From contig CM059973.1 in NCBI GenBank assembly GCA_030490835.1, positions 53,014,008 to 53,078,007 on the forward strand: 64,000 bases of DNA, written 5' to 3'. Below are positions 45,586 to 55,290 of this stretch, in pieces (the stretch's first letter is position 1; the number at the start of each line of letters is the position of its first letter). The translations under genes and the position numbers were made by a program. Origin of the DNA: Annona cherimola (lineage: Eukaryota > Streptophyta > Magnoliopsida > Magnoliales > Annonaceae). The notes beneath the pieces are model-generated. The model had not been told where the DNA came from and made no database searches. It was given only the letters and a program-made list of their open reading frames with translations.

Positions 45586-46438
45586 GGGTCCATTTTTCAT
45601 GAATTTGCAATTTACCCCCTCTAGCTTAGGGTGTAAAATTGCAAAGGTGTTTTTTTCTAATTTCCTAAAGGTTCTTAGAGCCTTGTGCAGCCTCCCTATC
45701 CTGCTCCAGATGCCCTATTTTTCAGGCCTATTTTTCCTATTTTTTTTATTTTTTATTTAATTAATTTTAAGATAATTAAATCTAAACCCTTGATTTGTGA
45801 TTTGGATGAATTTTGACCATTGATTTGGTCATGGTACCCCCCCTGCACGACCTGACATGTTTCTGCATTGCATTTAATTTTTTTAATTTTTATTTATTAA
45901 TTTTAATTAAAGTCAAATACATAATTAATGAAAAAGTGAAGTTACTTTTTCACTTTGCATTTGACGTTTCATCTTGACCTTTGATTTGTGATTTTAATCA
46001 CATCTTAGCCCATTCATCATGTCCATCATGAATTTTTAACCATCCATAAAAAATTTCATCGAATTCCGACGCCCGGTTTGCAATTTATGAATTTTTTTCT
46101 ATTTTTCCACAAAAATCCAAACTTGGATTAAAATATCCAAAAGAATTTCTATTTTGTCTTGTAGTGATTAAATCTCTATTTTGTCTTTTTGTGATTAAGT
46201 TAATCCAAGTGATTAACTCTTAATCACGGGTCTTAGTCCTTGGTTACTATTCACGTGCACTATTCACATGCACTATTCACGGGGTTAAATTCCTAATTGC
46301 ATTATTTCAATCTCCAATACACATATCCATCAATATAATTCATGAATTTTCATTTATTCATAAAATAATTACAAAATTACAAATGTTGACATGACGCGTA
46401 TACAGTCGAAACAACGCGTATACGGTCAGGGTTCCACA

Positions 46439-46453
46439 ATTCTCCCCCCCTTA
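46439..46453 (-). other. Polypurine tract of the 8.1 kb element
   Basis: Minus strand AAGGGGGGGAGAAT directly before the LTR start; the primer for plus-strand synthesis. It matches TAAGGGGGGAGGAT at 59201-59214 in the plus-strand relative. Confidence 0.9.
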
Positions 46454-46474
46454 CAATAGGTTTCGTCCCGAAAC

Positions 46475-47068
46475 CTATCTTTCTTCGAATAATTGAGGGT
46501 ACTTTCTTTCAACTTCTTCCCGTAATTCCCATGTGGCTTCGGATTCTGAATATCGATTCCATTGAACCTTTACATACTCAATTTCTCTGTTCCGAAGCTT
46601 CTTGATCTTGAAATCCAGTATCTTGATTGACCTCTCCTCATAGTTCAAGTGTTCTTGTATTGGTAAATTTTCCACTATCAACACATGGGTTGGATCTGAA
46701 ACATATTTCCTGAGCATGGAGATGTGAAACACATTGTGGATGGCACTAAGGGCTGGTGGCAGAGCTATTCTATAGGCTAGGTTGCCTATCTTTTCCAAAA
46801 CTTCAAAGGGTCCAACATATCTCGGGTTTAATTTTCCCCTCTTTCCAAATCGGGTGACCCCTTTGAATGGCGTTACTTTGACAAACACGTGATCCCCAAC
46901 TTGGATATTTAAATCCCTTCTTTTGCAATCGGTGTAACTCTTTTGCTTGCTCTGGGCTGTGAGTATACACTGGCGAATCACTTGGACTTTTTCTGCCATT
47001 CTCTTTGAGACGTCTGGAGCCAATTTTCTTTCTCCCACTTCATCCCAGTTTAGAGGAGTTATGCATTT
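46475..47068 (-). pseudogene. Integrase C-terminus and chromodomain-like tail (8.1 kb element)
   Basis: Same frame as the preceding pol segment, separated by an in-frame TGA. An open stretch of 187 codons from 47038 gives GERKLAPDVSKRMAEKVQVI, the GPF/GPY module (LNPRYVGPFEVLEKIGNLAY), HISMLRKYV and the tail LRNREIEYVKVQWNRYSESE with ATWELREEVERKYPQLFEE. The tail has the layout of the Tekay/Del chromodomain, thought to direct insertion to heterochromatin. The natural stop is at 46475. Confidence 0.88.
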
Positions 47069-48883
47069 TCATCCATATAAAGCTTCAAATGGGGCCATTT
47101 GACTACTCGCTTGATAACTATTGTTATAAGCAAATTCTGCCATAGCCAAATATTCATCCCACGATCCTCCAAATTCTACTGTGCACATCCTCAGCATATC
47201 CTCTACTATTTGATTTACCCTTTCTGTCCGTCCATCAGTTTGAGGATGAAATGCTGTGCTGAATTTCAGCTGCGTACCTAAGGTTTGATGTAAACTTTTC
47301 CAAAATCGAGATGTAAAACTGGAATCTCGATCGGAAACTATTGACTTAGGTACTCCATGCAGTCTCACTATCTCCTTATAATAAATTTTAGCCAGTCGCT
47401 CAGCAGTAAAATTTTTCTTGATGGCTAGGAAATGAGCTACTTTTGATAATCTATCTACTATGACCCATATAGCATCATTTCCATTATGGGTTCTTGGCAA
47501 CCCTTCAATAAAATCCATAGTAATATCATCCCATTTCCATTCTGGAATTTCTAGCGACTGTAATTTTCCAGGGGTTCTTTGATGATCAGCCTTAACCCTT
47601 TGACATGTTAGGCACTTAGCCACATATTCAACAATCTCTCTCTTCATATTATTCCACCAATACATCTTTTTTATGTCTTGATACATCTTGGTGCTACCTG
47701 GATGCATCAAAAATGGAGAGAAATGTGCTTCTTTCAATATCTGTTTCTTTACTTCCTCTTGATTGGGTATACATAGGCGACCCTTATATCTGTACATCCC
47801 ATGCTCATCTTGTATGTATTCACTGGGATTTTTCTTAATCATTTTCTCCACATAATTCTTGAAATCCCCATTTTCTTGTTGAGCCATTTTAATTTGCTCA
47901 AATAAATTTGACTGGATTTGTAATTGAGACAATCTAACTTGTATCCCAGGTGGGCTTATAATTAATTCTAATTGTCTCAATTCTTGTAATAGCCCTTCTT
48001 CCTTTGTGATGAGATGTGCTAAGCTAACATTTCTACTTAGCGCATCGGCTACTGGATGATATAAAATATCGAGGTCATAATCCTTTAGTAACTCGAGCCA
48101 TCTTCTCTGCCTCATATTTAACTCTTTCTGAGTAAAAATGTACTTGAGGTTCTTATGATCAGTATAGACCTCACATTTAACTCCATATAAATAATGTCTC
48201 CAAATTTTCAAGGCAAAGACTATTGCTGCCAATTCTAAATCATGGGTTGGATAATTTACCTCATTTGGCTTGAGTTGCCGAGATGCGTATGATATAACTT
48301 TTCCATTTTGCATCAGTACACATCCTAATCCTTTCTTTGAGACATCACTATAGATCACAAACCCTTCCTTTTCCGTAGGTAGTGTTAGAATTGGAGCTTT
48401 TATCAGTCTTTTCTTTAATTCCTGGAAGCTATTCTCACATTCCTGTGTCCATTCATACCTAACTCCTTTCCTTGTCAGCTTTGTGAGTGGAGCTAACAAT
48501 TGTGAGAATCCTTCCACAAATCTTCTGTAGTAGCCAGCTAGCCCTAGGAAACTTCTTATTTCCGTGATATTTGTTGGCTGTGGCCACTTTGTTATTGCCT
48601 CAATCTTTTGAGGATCTACTTGTACTCCCTCCTCGGATATAATGTGGCCGAGAAAGGCTACTTGTTTCAACCAAAACTCACATTTTTTGAATTTAGCATA
48701 TAATTTCTCCCTTCGAAGAATTTCCAACACTATCCTTAAATGCTTCTCATGTTCTTCTTCTGCCTTTGAATAAATTAATATATCATCAATGAATACCACC
48801 ACAAATTGATCCAAAAAGTCTCGAAAAATTCTGTTCATCATATCCATAAACACAGCTGGGGCATTCGTTAGTCCAAATGGCAT
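47069..48883 (-). pseudogene. RT (C-terminal part), RNase H and integrase core (8.1 kb element)
   Basis: A continuous frame of 604 codons, the longest in the window. Residues 1-40 hold [12 protein letters not shown] and the catalytic FIDD (31-34). RNase H follows with [21 protein letters not shown] and [11 protein letters not shown] carrying the D-E-D residues. Integrase has the HHCC finger ([17 protein letters not shown]) and the D-D-E core: [17 protein letters not shown], and [16 protein letters not shown]. The frame ends at a TGA just after FEALYG, where the family has an Arg codon, consistent with a CpG transition. A short in-frame gap removes about five residues between LYHP and VADALSR. 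Confidence 0.93.
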
Positions 48884-48893
48884 GACTAAGAAT

Positions 48894-49409
48894 TTATAAT
48901 GCCCATATCTTGTTTCTGAATGCTGTTTTATGGATGTCCTTTGGACATATCCTCAATTGGTGGTAACCTGACTGTAAATCAATTTTTGAAAATGTAGAAG
49001 CTCCTTTTAAATGATCAAAAAGATCATCTATTCTTGGGAGTGGGTACTTATTTTTTACTGTTACTTTGTTCAATTCTCTGTAATCAATACAGAGTCTCAA
49101 ACTCTCATCCTTTTTCCTTACAAATAGTACTGGAGCTCCCCATGGTGATGCACTGGGTCTAATAAATCCCTTATCTAATAAATCCTGAATTTGTACTTTC
49201 AACTCAGCCAATTCGGCTGGTGCCATCCTATATGGGGCCTTAGATATTGGGGCTGTCCCTGGGATAATTTCTATTTCCATATCCATCTCCCTTTCCGGTG
49301 GTAAATTACATAGCTCCTTTGGAAAAATATCTAGAAATTCCTTTACCACTGGGATTTGTTCCATAGGTACCCCATCTCTTATTGTGTTTATAGAGACCAG
49401 ATAAGCTGT
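48894..49409 (-). pseudogene. Protease-RT linker and RT N-terminal part (8.1 kb element)
   Basis: Same frame as gag-protease, after an in-frame TGA at 49412-49410. From 49364: [33 protein letters not shown], then [40 protein letters not shown] and [17 protein letters not shown], the RT fingers and first catalytic aspartate. A single extra A in a run near 48920 shifts the frame and ends the segment at 48894; the RT continues at 48883 in the next frame. Otherwise the domain is complete. Confidence 0.92.
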
Positions 49410-51176
49410 TCATTGTTGGCGCATCAGCTTAGCTGCTTTCATAGCTGATACCATCCTTATTGTGTTTTTTGGCTGTCTTATTTTACTGATCTCTATTTCA
49501 TCTTTTGGTGCTTCAAATTGCACCTTTTTATTTCTACAATCAATTGTTGCACCCCATTGACTTAGCCAATCCATCCCTAATATGACATCAAACTCTGTCA
49601 TGGGTAATAGGATGAGATCAGCTTCCAATATTTTTGTTCCTATCCTGATAGGACATGCTTTGCAAATTTGATTTATACTTTCCAATCTATATACTGGGGA
49701 TTCTACATGTATAGTACTACTTGTTTCCTCTACCCGTAGTGCGTGTGTGATTACGAATTGGTATGATATAAATGAATGCGTAGCTCCAGAATCAAATAAA
49801 GCTACTGCAGAATTTCCCAAAATGTAAATCATACCTGTAATCACTTTTTCCTCCATCTCTTGTGATTCTGTTCGGGTGAGGGCTTGGACACGCACTGGGT
49901 TGGCAGCAGTACCGGGTCGATTAGCGATGGCGGGGACTTTTTGCTGGGCCGGCCTCCCTCGAGCTTGTGCTCCTTGTGGCTTATTCGAACAATTGGGCGA
50001 AATGTGTCCGACCTGACCACAGTTGAAGCACTTTATTATCTTGGCTTCGTCGGTCCCGCAGTCCCGGGCCACATGACCCGTTTGGCCACATTTGTAGCAT
50101 TTCCCCGTTCCCTGTAAACATTCGCCTGAGTGGCGCTTGTGGTAAGTTCTGCAAGTCGGGGCGCTCTTTGTCTGGTCACCGATTTTCTTTTTTTCGGCGA
50201 ATCCCCTTTTTCCTTTATTAGCCTCACCTTCCTTGGAGGCTGAAAAGAATTGTTTTTGAGCTTGCCTAAGCTCTTGAGTCCTCATAGACTCCATCTCCAA
50301 TGCCCTAACTCTCTCAATGCTAGAAGCATAGTCTTTTATTAGTAACGGGGCTAACCCCTCTCTTAGCTGGGGTCTTAATCCCCTTTGAAACCTTTGTGCC
50401 TTATTTTCTGGCACGTTAGCGATCCATGGAACATATCTTACCAAGGCATTGAATTTTGTAGCATATTCTATGACTGTCATCCTGCCTTGGTAAAGCTTTT
50501 CAAACTCTATCACCCTCTGGCTCTGTAGCCCTACAGGGAGATATTCTTTATTGAATTCCTCCAAAAACTCATGCCACGAAACTTGCTCTGGATGTGGCAT
50601 AGTGACCATTAGCATTTTCCACCATTCATAAGCATCTTTTATCAGCAGGTGGGTAGCGCATAACACTTTTTGCTGATCATTGCAGGGCGATATTCTAAAT
50701 AATTTCTTAATTTCCGTAATCCATTGCTCTGCAATGAGGGGGTCCGGTTCCCCTGCAAACTTGGGCGGTCTCTGGGCAAGAAAGGCATTGATAGCCTTTC
50801 TGTCAGCCTCAAGGAGACTATCCTCTACTCCCCTTGATGTGCCGTGATTGGCCGAGGGCCCTGGTCTTTCCCCATCTCCTCTTGATGGTGGGGCTTGCTG
50901 GTTCCTCATTTCTTGCAAGAACCCAGCAGCCTGGGTTGTCCATTGCTGCATAGCTTTTTCGATAGTCGCAACAATTTTTTCTTCTATATTGACCTCTGCT
51001 TGAGGTCTAGGGCTTTCCTCTCGCCGTGGGCGGGTCCTAGAGGATTGCTCCTCGGATTCTGCCCTATACGTTCTTTTGTTGGCTTCGCCCCTTGCTTGAT
51101 AGACTGATTTTTCCATCGGGGCCTTTCCTTTGTTGACACTTGCTTTAGCTCTAGTGAGCGGCATTTTCAATTTCAT
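49410..51176 (-). CDS. Gag-protease ORF of the 8.1 kb Tekay-type element
   Basis: A 588-codon frame. The start at 51176 gives MKLKMPLTRAKASVNKGK; the Met four codons later (MPLTRAKAS) matches the relative's MPDTRAITR and may be the true start. In order: charged N-terminal region, gag core (about residues 120-290, with FNKEYLPVGLQSQRVIEFEK and YATKFNALVRYVPWIAN), zinc knuckles CYKCGQTGHVARDC and CFNCGQVGHISPNC (around 355-395) after a degenerate CRTYHKRHSGEC, and the protease with FDSGATHSF (around 460) and ILGMDWLSQWGATIDC. The TGA at the end lies where related elements continue into RT, so it may be a point mutation. Gag forms the particle; the protease cleaves Gag-Pol. Confidence 0.9.
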   Translation of the reverse strand: MKLKMPLTRAKASVNKGKAPMEKSVYQARGEANKRTYRAESEEQSSRTRPRREESPRPQAEVNIEEKIVATIEKAMQQWTTQAAGFLQEMRNQQAPPSRGDGERPGPSANHGTSRGVEDSLLEADRKAINAFLAQRPPKFAGEPDPLIAEQWITEIKKLFRISPCNDQQKVLCATHLLIKDAYEWWKMLMVTMPHPEQVSWHEFLEEFNKEYLPVGLQSQRVIEFEKLYQGRMTVIEYATKFNALVRYVPWIANVPENKAQRFQRGLRPQLREGLAPLLIKDYASSIERVRALEMESMRTQELRQAQKQFFSASKEGEANKGKRGFAEKKKIGDQTKSAPTCRTYHKRHSGECLQGTGKCYKCGQTGHVARDCGTDEAKIIKCFNCGQVGHISPNCSNKPQGAQARGRPAQQKVPAIANRPGTAANPVRVQALTRTESQEMEEKVITGMIYILGNSAVALFDSGATHSFISYQFVITHALRVEETSSTIHVESPVYRLESINQICKACPIRIGTKILEADLILLPMTEFDVILGMDWLSQWGATIDCRNKKVQFEAPKDEIEISKIRQPKNTIRMVSAMKAAKLMRQQ

Positions 51177-51374
51177 AAAATATTTATTAGTATAACATCA
51201 ATATTCATTAATAATAAATAAATCAGTCATAATCATAATTTCATGTATTCTAGCTTAGTCATTTCTTTCCTTTTCTGCCTATTTACTAATTCATGCTCTG
51301 ATACCAACTTCTGTGGTATCAAACTTATCCTTTCAACATTATTTATTTTCTCCTTCTCCCGCCTATTTACCAAT

Positions 51375-51390
51375 CCTTGCTCTGATACCA
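51375..51390 (-). other. Primer-binding site, tRNA-iMet type (8.1 kb element)
   Basis: Minus strand TGGTATCAGAGCAAGG, five bases after the LTR end. A second decayed-looking copy, with TTGGTATCAGAGCATG, lies at 51290-51310, so the leader contains a short duplication of the primer-site region. Confidence 0.9.
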
Positions 51391-51395
51391 ACTTC

Positions 51396-51670
51396 TGTGG
51401 CGCCCCGAACCGAGGTGCCTATAAGCCTTACTCCGGGATCGTTTTGATTGGTAAACGTGACTCAGGATTGTTGCCCTGATCACACGGCAGGATTTTTTGT
51501 TTTTTCATCAATACATGGAAACTTTCCATCATTCATCAAATTTGAAATATATTTCACATAACACAGTTATGATAAAAAACTATTCCATAAACATTTTCAT
51601 TGGAATAAAAATATTCCTTTCCATCTCAAAATTATCATCGTTGACTTTACATAAAGTTTACATAAACATC
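51396..51670 (-). repeat. 5' LTR remnant of the 8.1 kb element (left palindrome arm)
   Basis: The last 275 bases of the LTR beside the primer site. The remaining 2.2 kb of the LTR is absent. A stretch of about 15 bases (51671-51685) copied from 51628-51642 separates it from the inverted arm that follows. Confidence 0.92.
51457..51483 (-). other. Conserved LTR stem-loop, 5' LTR remnant
   Basis: Same sequence as at 43957-43983: GUGAUCAGG, GCAACAAU, CCUGAGUCAC. It lies 61-87 bases from the LTR 3' end. Confidence 0.7.
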
Positions 51671-51685
51671 AAAATTATCATCGTT

Positions 51686-51961
51686 GATGTTTATGTAAAC
51701 CTTATGTAAAGTCAACGATGATAATTTTGAGATGAAAAGGGAATATTTTTATCCCAATGAAAATGTTTATGGAATAGTTTTTTATCATAACTGTGTTATG
51801 TGAAATATATTTCAAATTGGATGAATGATGAGAATTTTCCATGTATTGATGAAAGAAAAAAAAATCCTGCCGTGTGATCAGGGCAACAATCCTGAGTCAC
51901 GTTTACCAATCAAAACAATCCCGGAGTAAGGCTTCTAGGCACCTCGGTTTGGGGCGCCACA
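51686..51961 (+). repeat. LTR end in inverted orientation (right palindrome arm)
   Basis: 276 bases of the same LTR family in plus orientation, ending GGGGCGCCACA at 51961, then AGTTC. It differs from the left arm at about ten positions, so it is a separate LTR copy rather than a fresh fold-back of its neighbour. Confidence 0.92.
51874..51900 (+). other. Conserved LTR stem-loop, inverted arm
   Basis: GUGAUCAGG, GCAACAAU, CCUGAGUCAC on the plus strand, 62-88 bases from the LTR end at 51961. Confidence 0.7.
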
Positions 51962-51966
51962 AGTTC
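51962..51966. other. Target-site duplication AGTTC, right
   Basis: Second AGTTC, directly followed by ACCTATAAATTTTA, the continuation of Tekay-A gag. Confidence 0.92.
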
Positions 51967-52451
51967 ACCTATAAATTTTAGAGGATGTTGAGCTAAAAAG
52001 GCATTAATAGCCTTCCGGTCGGCTTCTAATATATCATTCTCAACTTCTACTGGTCTAGGTTGCGGATCAGGAGTTTTTGCTTGAGAAAATCTTTCTCTTT
52101 CATTCCTTCCTAGTTGGTTTTGTTGAGTTCTTTCCCAAATTTTTTGGATTATTTCAGCCGTTTGGGTTGCCCATTCTCGAGTTGCTTGCTGCATAGCTTC
52201 CCTTACAGCTGCAGCTACTTGTTCTTCTATCGGCCTAGCTTGTCTGGTATTATCCGTGGTAATTTCATTTTCAATGGGTAGATCAGAGTTTACATTATCT
52301 TGACGTTGACGGGTTCTCTGATTTGGTTGTTCCCTTTCCATTGGCCGCTTAGATACATTACTAGGCTCTCTTATTTCATGTTGACTTATAGGTTCCTTAT
52401 TTGCAGCTGCTTTTCCTTTATCTAGCTAGTTCTTGCTCGTGTGTTAGGCAT
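51967..52451 (-). pseudogene. gag, N-terminal part (Tekay-A copy 2)
   Basis: Start ATG at 52451-52449 (MPNTRAR), soon followed by a stop in this copy. From 52341: REQPNQRTRQRQDN, IEEQVAAAVREAMQQATREW, NAFLAQHPLKFIGEL, ending at the insertion. An open frame running on into the inserted LTR is a chance fusion. The rest of the domain is at 43858-43142. Confidence 0.82.
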
Positions 52452-52791
52452 GATGTTATCTCGACATAGAAAAATTATATTAGTAATATCCTTTATTACC
52501 TTAAAATAATCACACACAATTATTCATAAAAAAAATAAATATCAACAACAACCATTTCTTATTTTTTTGCACATACACCACTATGAACAAATTCATTTTT
52601 ACAACAAAAGAGCTTTAGTATCACAATATATACAATACATATTACACATTCATTACATATCATCAACACCAAAAGAAACATCCGCTAGACCCATCTATTC
52701 TAGTCTAACTAGTGGCGCCTACGCCTACTCTGTACAAGTGTAGGCTCCTCAGTGATAGTACTGGTATTCGACCAGTCTGGTTCATCTTCAA
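52452..52791 (-). other. Leader between the extra ORF and gag, copy 2
   Basis: 340 bases matching 4800-5137. No feature seen. Confidence 0.5.
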
Positions 52792-53435
52792 TTATAATAG
52801 ACCCTTCATTGTGTATTCATCATCATTCTCACTTATATTTTCTATAGGCTCATCATCATCACTCTCCAGAATTGTTAGTATATATTTATCTGGTTGTTGT
52901 AAAGGGGCTTCCTCAACTACTTCCTCACCCCGAGCTCGAGCTTCCTCCCTTTCCCTAACAAATTTTCTTTCTTCTTGCTCTATTACATTCCGACTTACCC
53001 ATAATGGAAGAAGATATATCCTCCCGCAAAACGGTACCAAGGCCCCCGGTTAGGTGGAATAGGGGCGGGTATCTGATCCTAACACTTTTGCAACTCTTGA
53101 TTATTAATTCTATCAGTAGCCACAGGGGGAAGTGGTCATGGGCTTGCTCGAAGGGGTGAAGTGGCATCTTGTACTGGAGTTCTACTAGTAAATCCCCTAA
53201 AGCTGGGTCCTAGTTGCAAAGGGTGATGGTGAGGGCCAGTTGTATCTTCTACTTTCATAGAGGATATAGGATTCGAGTTGGGGTACTCCTGAAGTATGGG
53301 GGGTCTAAAAGAAATATCTGTTTGTGATGCCCACCATCTATTCAAATTCTCCTCTATCCTTTGCCTTTTTTCTGCTTCTTCTGCCTCTCTTCTCATCATG
53401 TATGGGTCCGTTATTGCCTTTTCCTTATTTTCCAT
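52792..53435 (-). pseudogene. Extra ORF upstream of gag (ORF0), Tekay-A copy 2
   Basis: Starts MENKEKAITDPYMMRREAEE at 53435, runs 99 codons through NRWWASQTDISFRPPILQE and a His/Pro-rich part, then meets a TGA and, about 20 codons on, a TAG, both shared with copy 1. The C-terminal segment in another frame (to 52792) is VIEQEERKFVREREEARARG, EEVVEEAPLQQPDKYIL, then TILESDDDEPIENISENDDE: strongly charged, probably helical, with an acidic end. GGGTAAGT at 53000-52993 (minus) lies at the frame switch and could be a splice donor. No family recognised. Confidence 0.55.
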
Positions 53436-53501
53436 CTACATTTCAAAACATAATCAATTAGCAATGTTTTACAACAGGGTCATAACACCTATTTACTAAC
53501 A

Positions 53502-53518
53502 CCTTGGCTCTGATACCA
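53502..53518 (-). other. Primer-binding site, tRNA-iMet type (Tekay-A copy 2)
   Basis: Minus strand TGGTATCAGAGCCAAGG, five bases after the LTR end at 53524; identical to copy 1. Confidence 0.9.
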
Positions 53519-53523
53519 CTCTT

Positions 53524-55290
53524 TGTGGCGCCCCCGAACCTGTGGCGCCTAAACCTTACTCCAGGATTGTTTAGTTAGTAAACTGTGAGCAGGATTGTAG
53601 CCCTATTCACGTAGTAGGGTTTTCAATTCAATCTTATTTCAATTTACAAGCAATCATTTACTAGCAATTAAAGCCATATAATATTTACAACTCACTAAAA
53701 TTCCTTTACACCGACAAACTTTGTAATCTTATAGTACTGTACTCTCAAAACCTCACCATTCATAAAAATATATGAGAACCATACAACCTTAAGAGTCTCT
53801 AAATTGAGACATTTTTTTCTTTTTAAACCTTGTTGTACCTGTCTATGGTTGGGAAAAATAAAATATGAGTACTAGATTCAGTAAGCATGTATCTTTATTT
53901 AAGTACATATTTTCATTCCAAAATTTGACATTTCATAAATAATGCATATGCAAATACACATTTCACATTCATTCCTTAAACCTTCATTAGATGGTACGCT
54001 AGCTAGGCGACCATCAATTCATCTAACCCCTATTTTAGGGAGGGCACCGCCGACCTTTGAGCCAGCGACTCAGTCACATTAGAGGGAGACTTCGGTTCGC
54101 TTACACCTCTATAATGGACCTGTACCTTTCTTCACCATGCAACATACGTATGCTGGCATAACTTTAAGAAATAATCGCATTCATCTTTTTGTTTTCTTCT
54201 CAAATTGAGAAAATCGCATAATTATTTATAAAACAGATTAATAAATATATTTTTCAAACAACATTATGGGGATGGTCATCCTTAAATAATGTTGAAAATG
54301 CCAACAAGAGAATTGCAAGTCATCTAATCATTTGAAAATAAATCATTTCAAGACGTTACTTGTTTACCTTAAAATATCAACTTGCCTCCTCAATCTTCTC
54401 TTTTTCTTTTCCTAAACAAATGAAATCGATTATTTCATATATTTTCATTATACATTTTTTTATACTTACATGTAGATTCCTTTATATATATATGTTCTCA
54501 TAATTAGAGGTAAAATTTCTCTAAGAATTATTTAAAACATGATTGAGACATCAAATCGCACATTTTTTTCCAATTCACATGTATGTATATACATTTTACT
54601 ATAAATATTAAAAGAAACCGTAGATAGCATACAATATTATCAATCAACCATATTAAATAAAAAATCCTGCAATCTATTTTCACATTATATGATTGATAAT
54701 TTTTTTAGGCTACTTGAACGTTAAAACTATACATACAGGGTAATAAAATAAATTTCATAATGGTCTAAACGTTCCTAGAAGCCATGCATAAAATGTATCA
54801 GAGAGAAGGGGAAAAAATCAAAACTGTTTGGATGTCCGTTTGTGTTTTTTTTTTTTGCTCAACTATCTCTTTTGGCTACCTTTCTGTCATAATCTTGCTA
54901 TTGGAAGCTTTTCATCACTTCTATAACCTATATTTAGGCGTTTACCACAGTTAAGTAAAGTAACCGTGCTTAAGTTGCCTTACGTCCCAATGACATGTCG
55001 TACCATGCCATGCTGATTCACTTAAGCTGGTCATTTCTTGCCCTAAAAGAAGATGCACATGGCTAACCATCCTTCATTAACAACCCCTTTTAGTAATGGG
55101 TGTATATCTACGTGCTTTCTTTTCAAAGAAGTATTTGATTTAAAGTTGTTCATTTAAAAATTTTCTTAAATTGTTATTTATAATCTAATCCATCTATATT
55201 TTAAAGCACATCAAATTATCTGCTCATAACAAGTTTCATGTAAAATGATTAAAATGAATTAATTGTTATGAGCATTTGAAATTAACTAAT
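53524..55290 (-). repeat. 5' LTR of Tekay-A copy 2, interrupted by a Tat-type LTR
   Basis: Same arrangement as 5870-7564. It has about 68 extra bases near 53720-53785 (TTTGTAATCTTATAG... part) that copy 1 lacks. The three shared blocks lie at 53585, 53877 and 53995-54050. Confidence 0.82.
53585..53610 (-). other. Conserved LTR stem-loop, Tekay-A copy 2
   Basis: Element RNA: GUGAAUAGG, loop GCUACAAU, CCUGCUCAC; 61-86 bases from the LTR 3' end, with one mismatch and one G-U pair. Confidence 0.6.

Larger units (their letters stand above)
43896..46438 (-). repeat. 3' LTR of the 8.1 kb element
   Basis: 2543 bases with TG...CA ends. It has a TATA box at 45576, a cluster of ACTGTAGCA/ACTGTTCA, CACTATTCACGTG copies near 46250, and the three shared blocks: stem-loop (43957), ACTCAGTAAGCAAGC (44256) and GCTAGCTAGGCG with CTCCCATTTCATGGAGG (44356-44410). 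Open frames within it (for example 45347-45760, plus strand) are not genes. Confidence 0.92.
43859..51961 (-). mobile_element. Tekay-type Ty3/gypsy element, 8.1 kb, nested in gag of Tekay-A
   Basis: Minus-strand order: LTR remnant (51670-51396), tRNA-iMet primer site, gag-protease (51176), RT, RNase H, integrase with chromodomain-like tail (to 46475), polypurine tract, complete 3' LTR (46438-43896). It is the best-preserved element of the window: gag-pol is essentially one frame with two in-frame stops and one frameshift. Its outer edges are odd: 37 bases of LTR start in plus orientation on the left and 276 bases of LTR end in plus orientation on the right. Those outer pieces, not the minus-strand LTRs, abut the AGTTC duplications. 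The two LTR ends differ at roughly nine of 275 positions by eye. Confidence 0.93.
39031..55290 (-). mobile_element. Tekay-A Ty3/gypsy element, copy 2, with an 8.1 kb nested element
   Basis: Minus-strand order from the right: LTR (55290-53524), primer site, extra ORF, gag (broken at 51962/43858 by the nested element), protease, RT, RNase H, integrase with chromodomain-like tail, polypurine tract, 3' LTR remnant (39554-39031). It contains all Ty3/gypsy domains in the expected order, although every one is broken by stops or frameshifts. The part right of 41659 is shared with copy 1. Confidence 0.85.

Noticed and set aside
45347..45760. A 137-codon plus-strand ORF
   Set aside because: It is antisense to the LTR of the 8.1 kb element and covers the TATA region; no protein similarity recognised.
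51910..52341. A 143-codon frame spanning the LTR/gag junction as a novel fusion protein
   Set aside because: It results from chance read-through of the inserted LTR end into a gag pseudogene.
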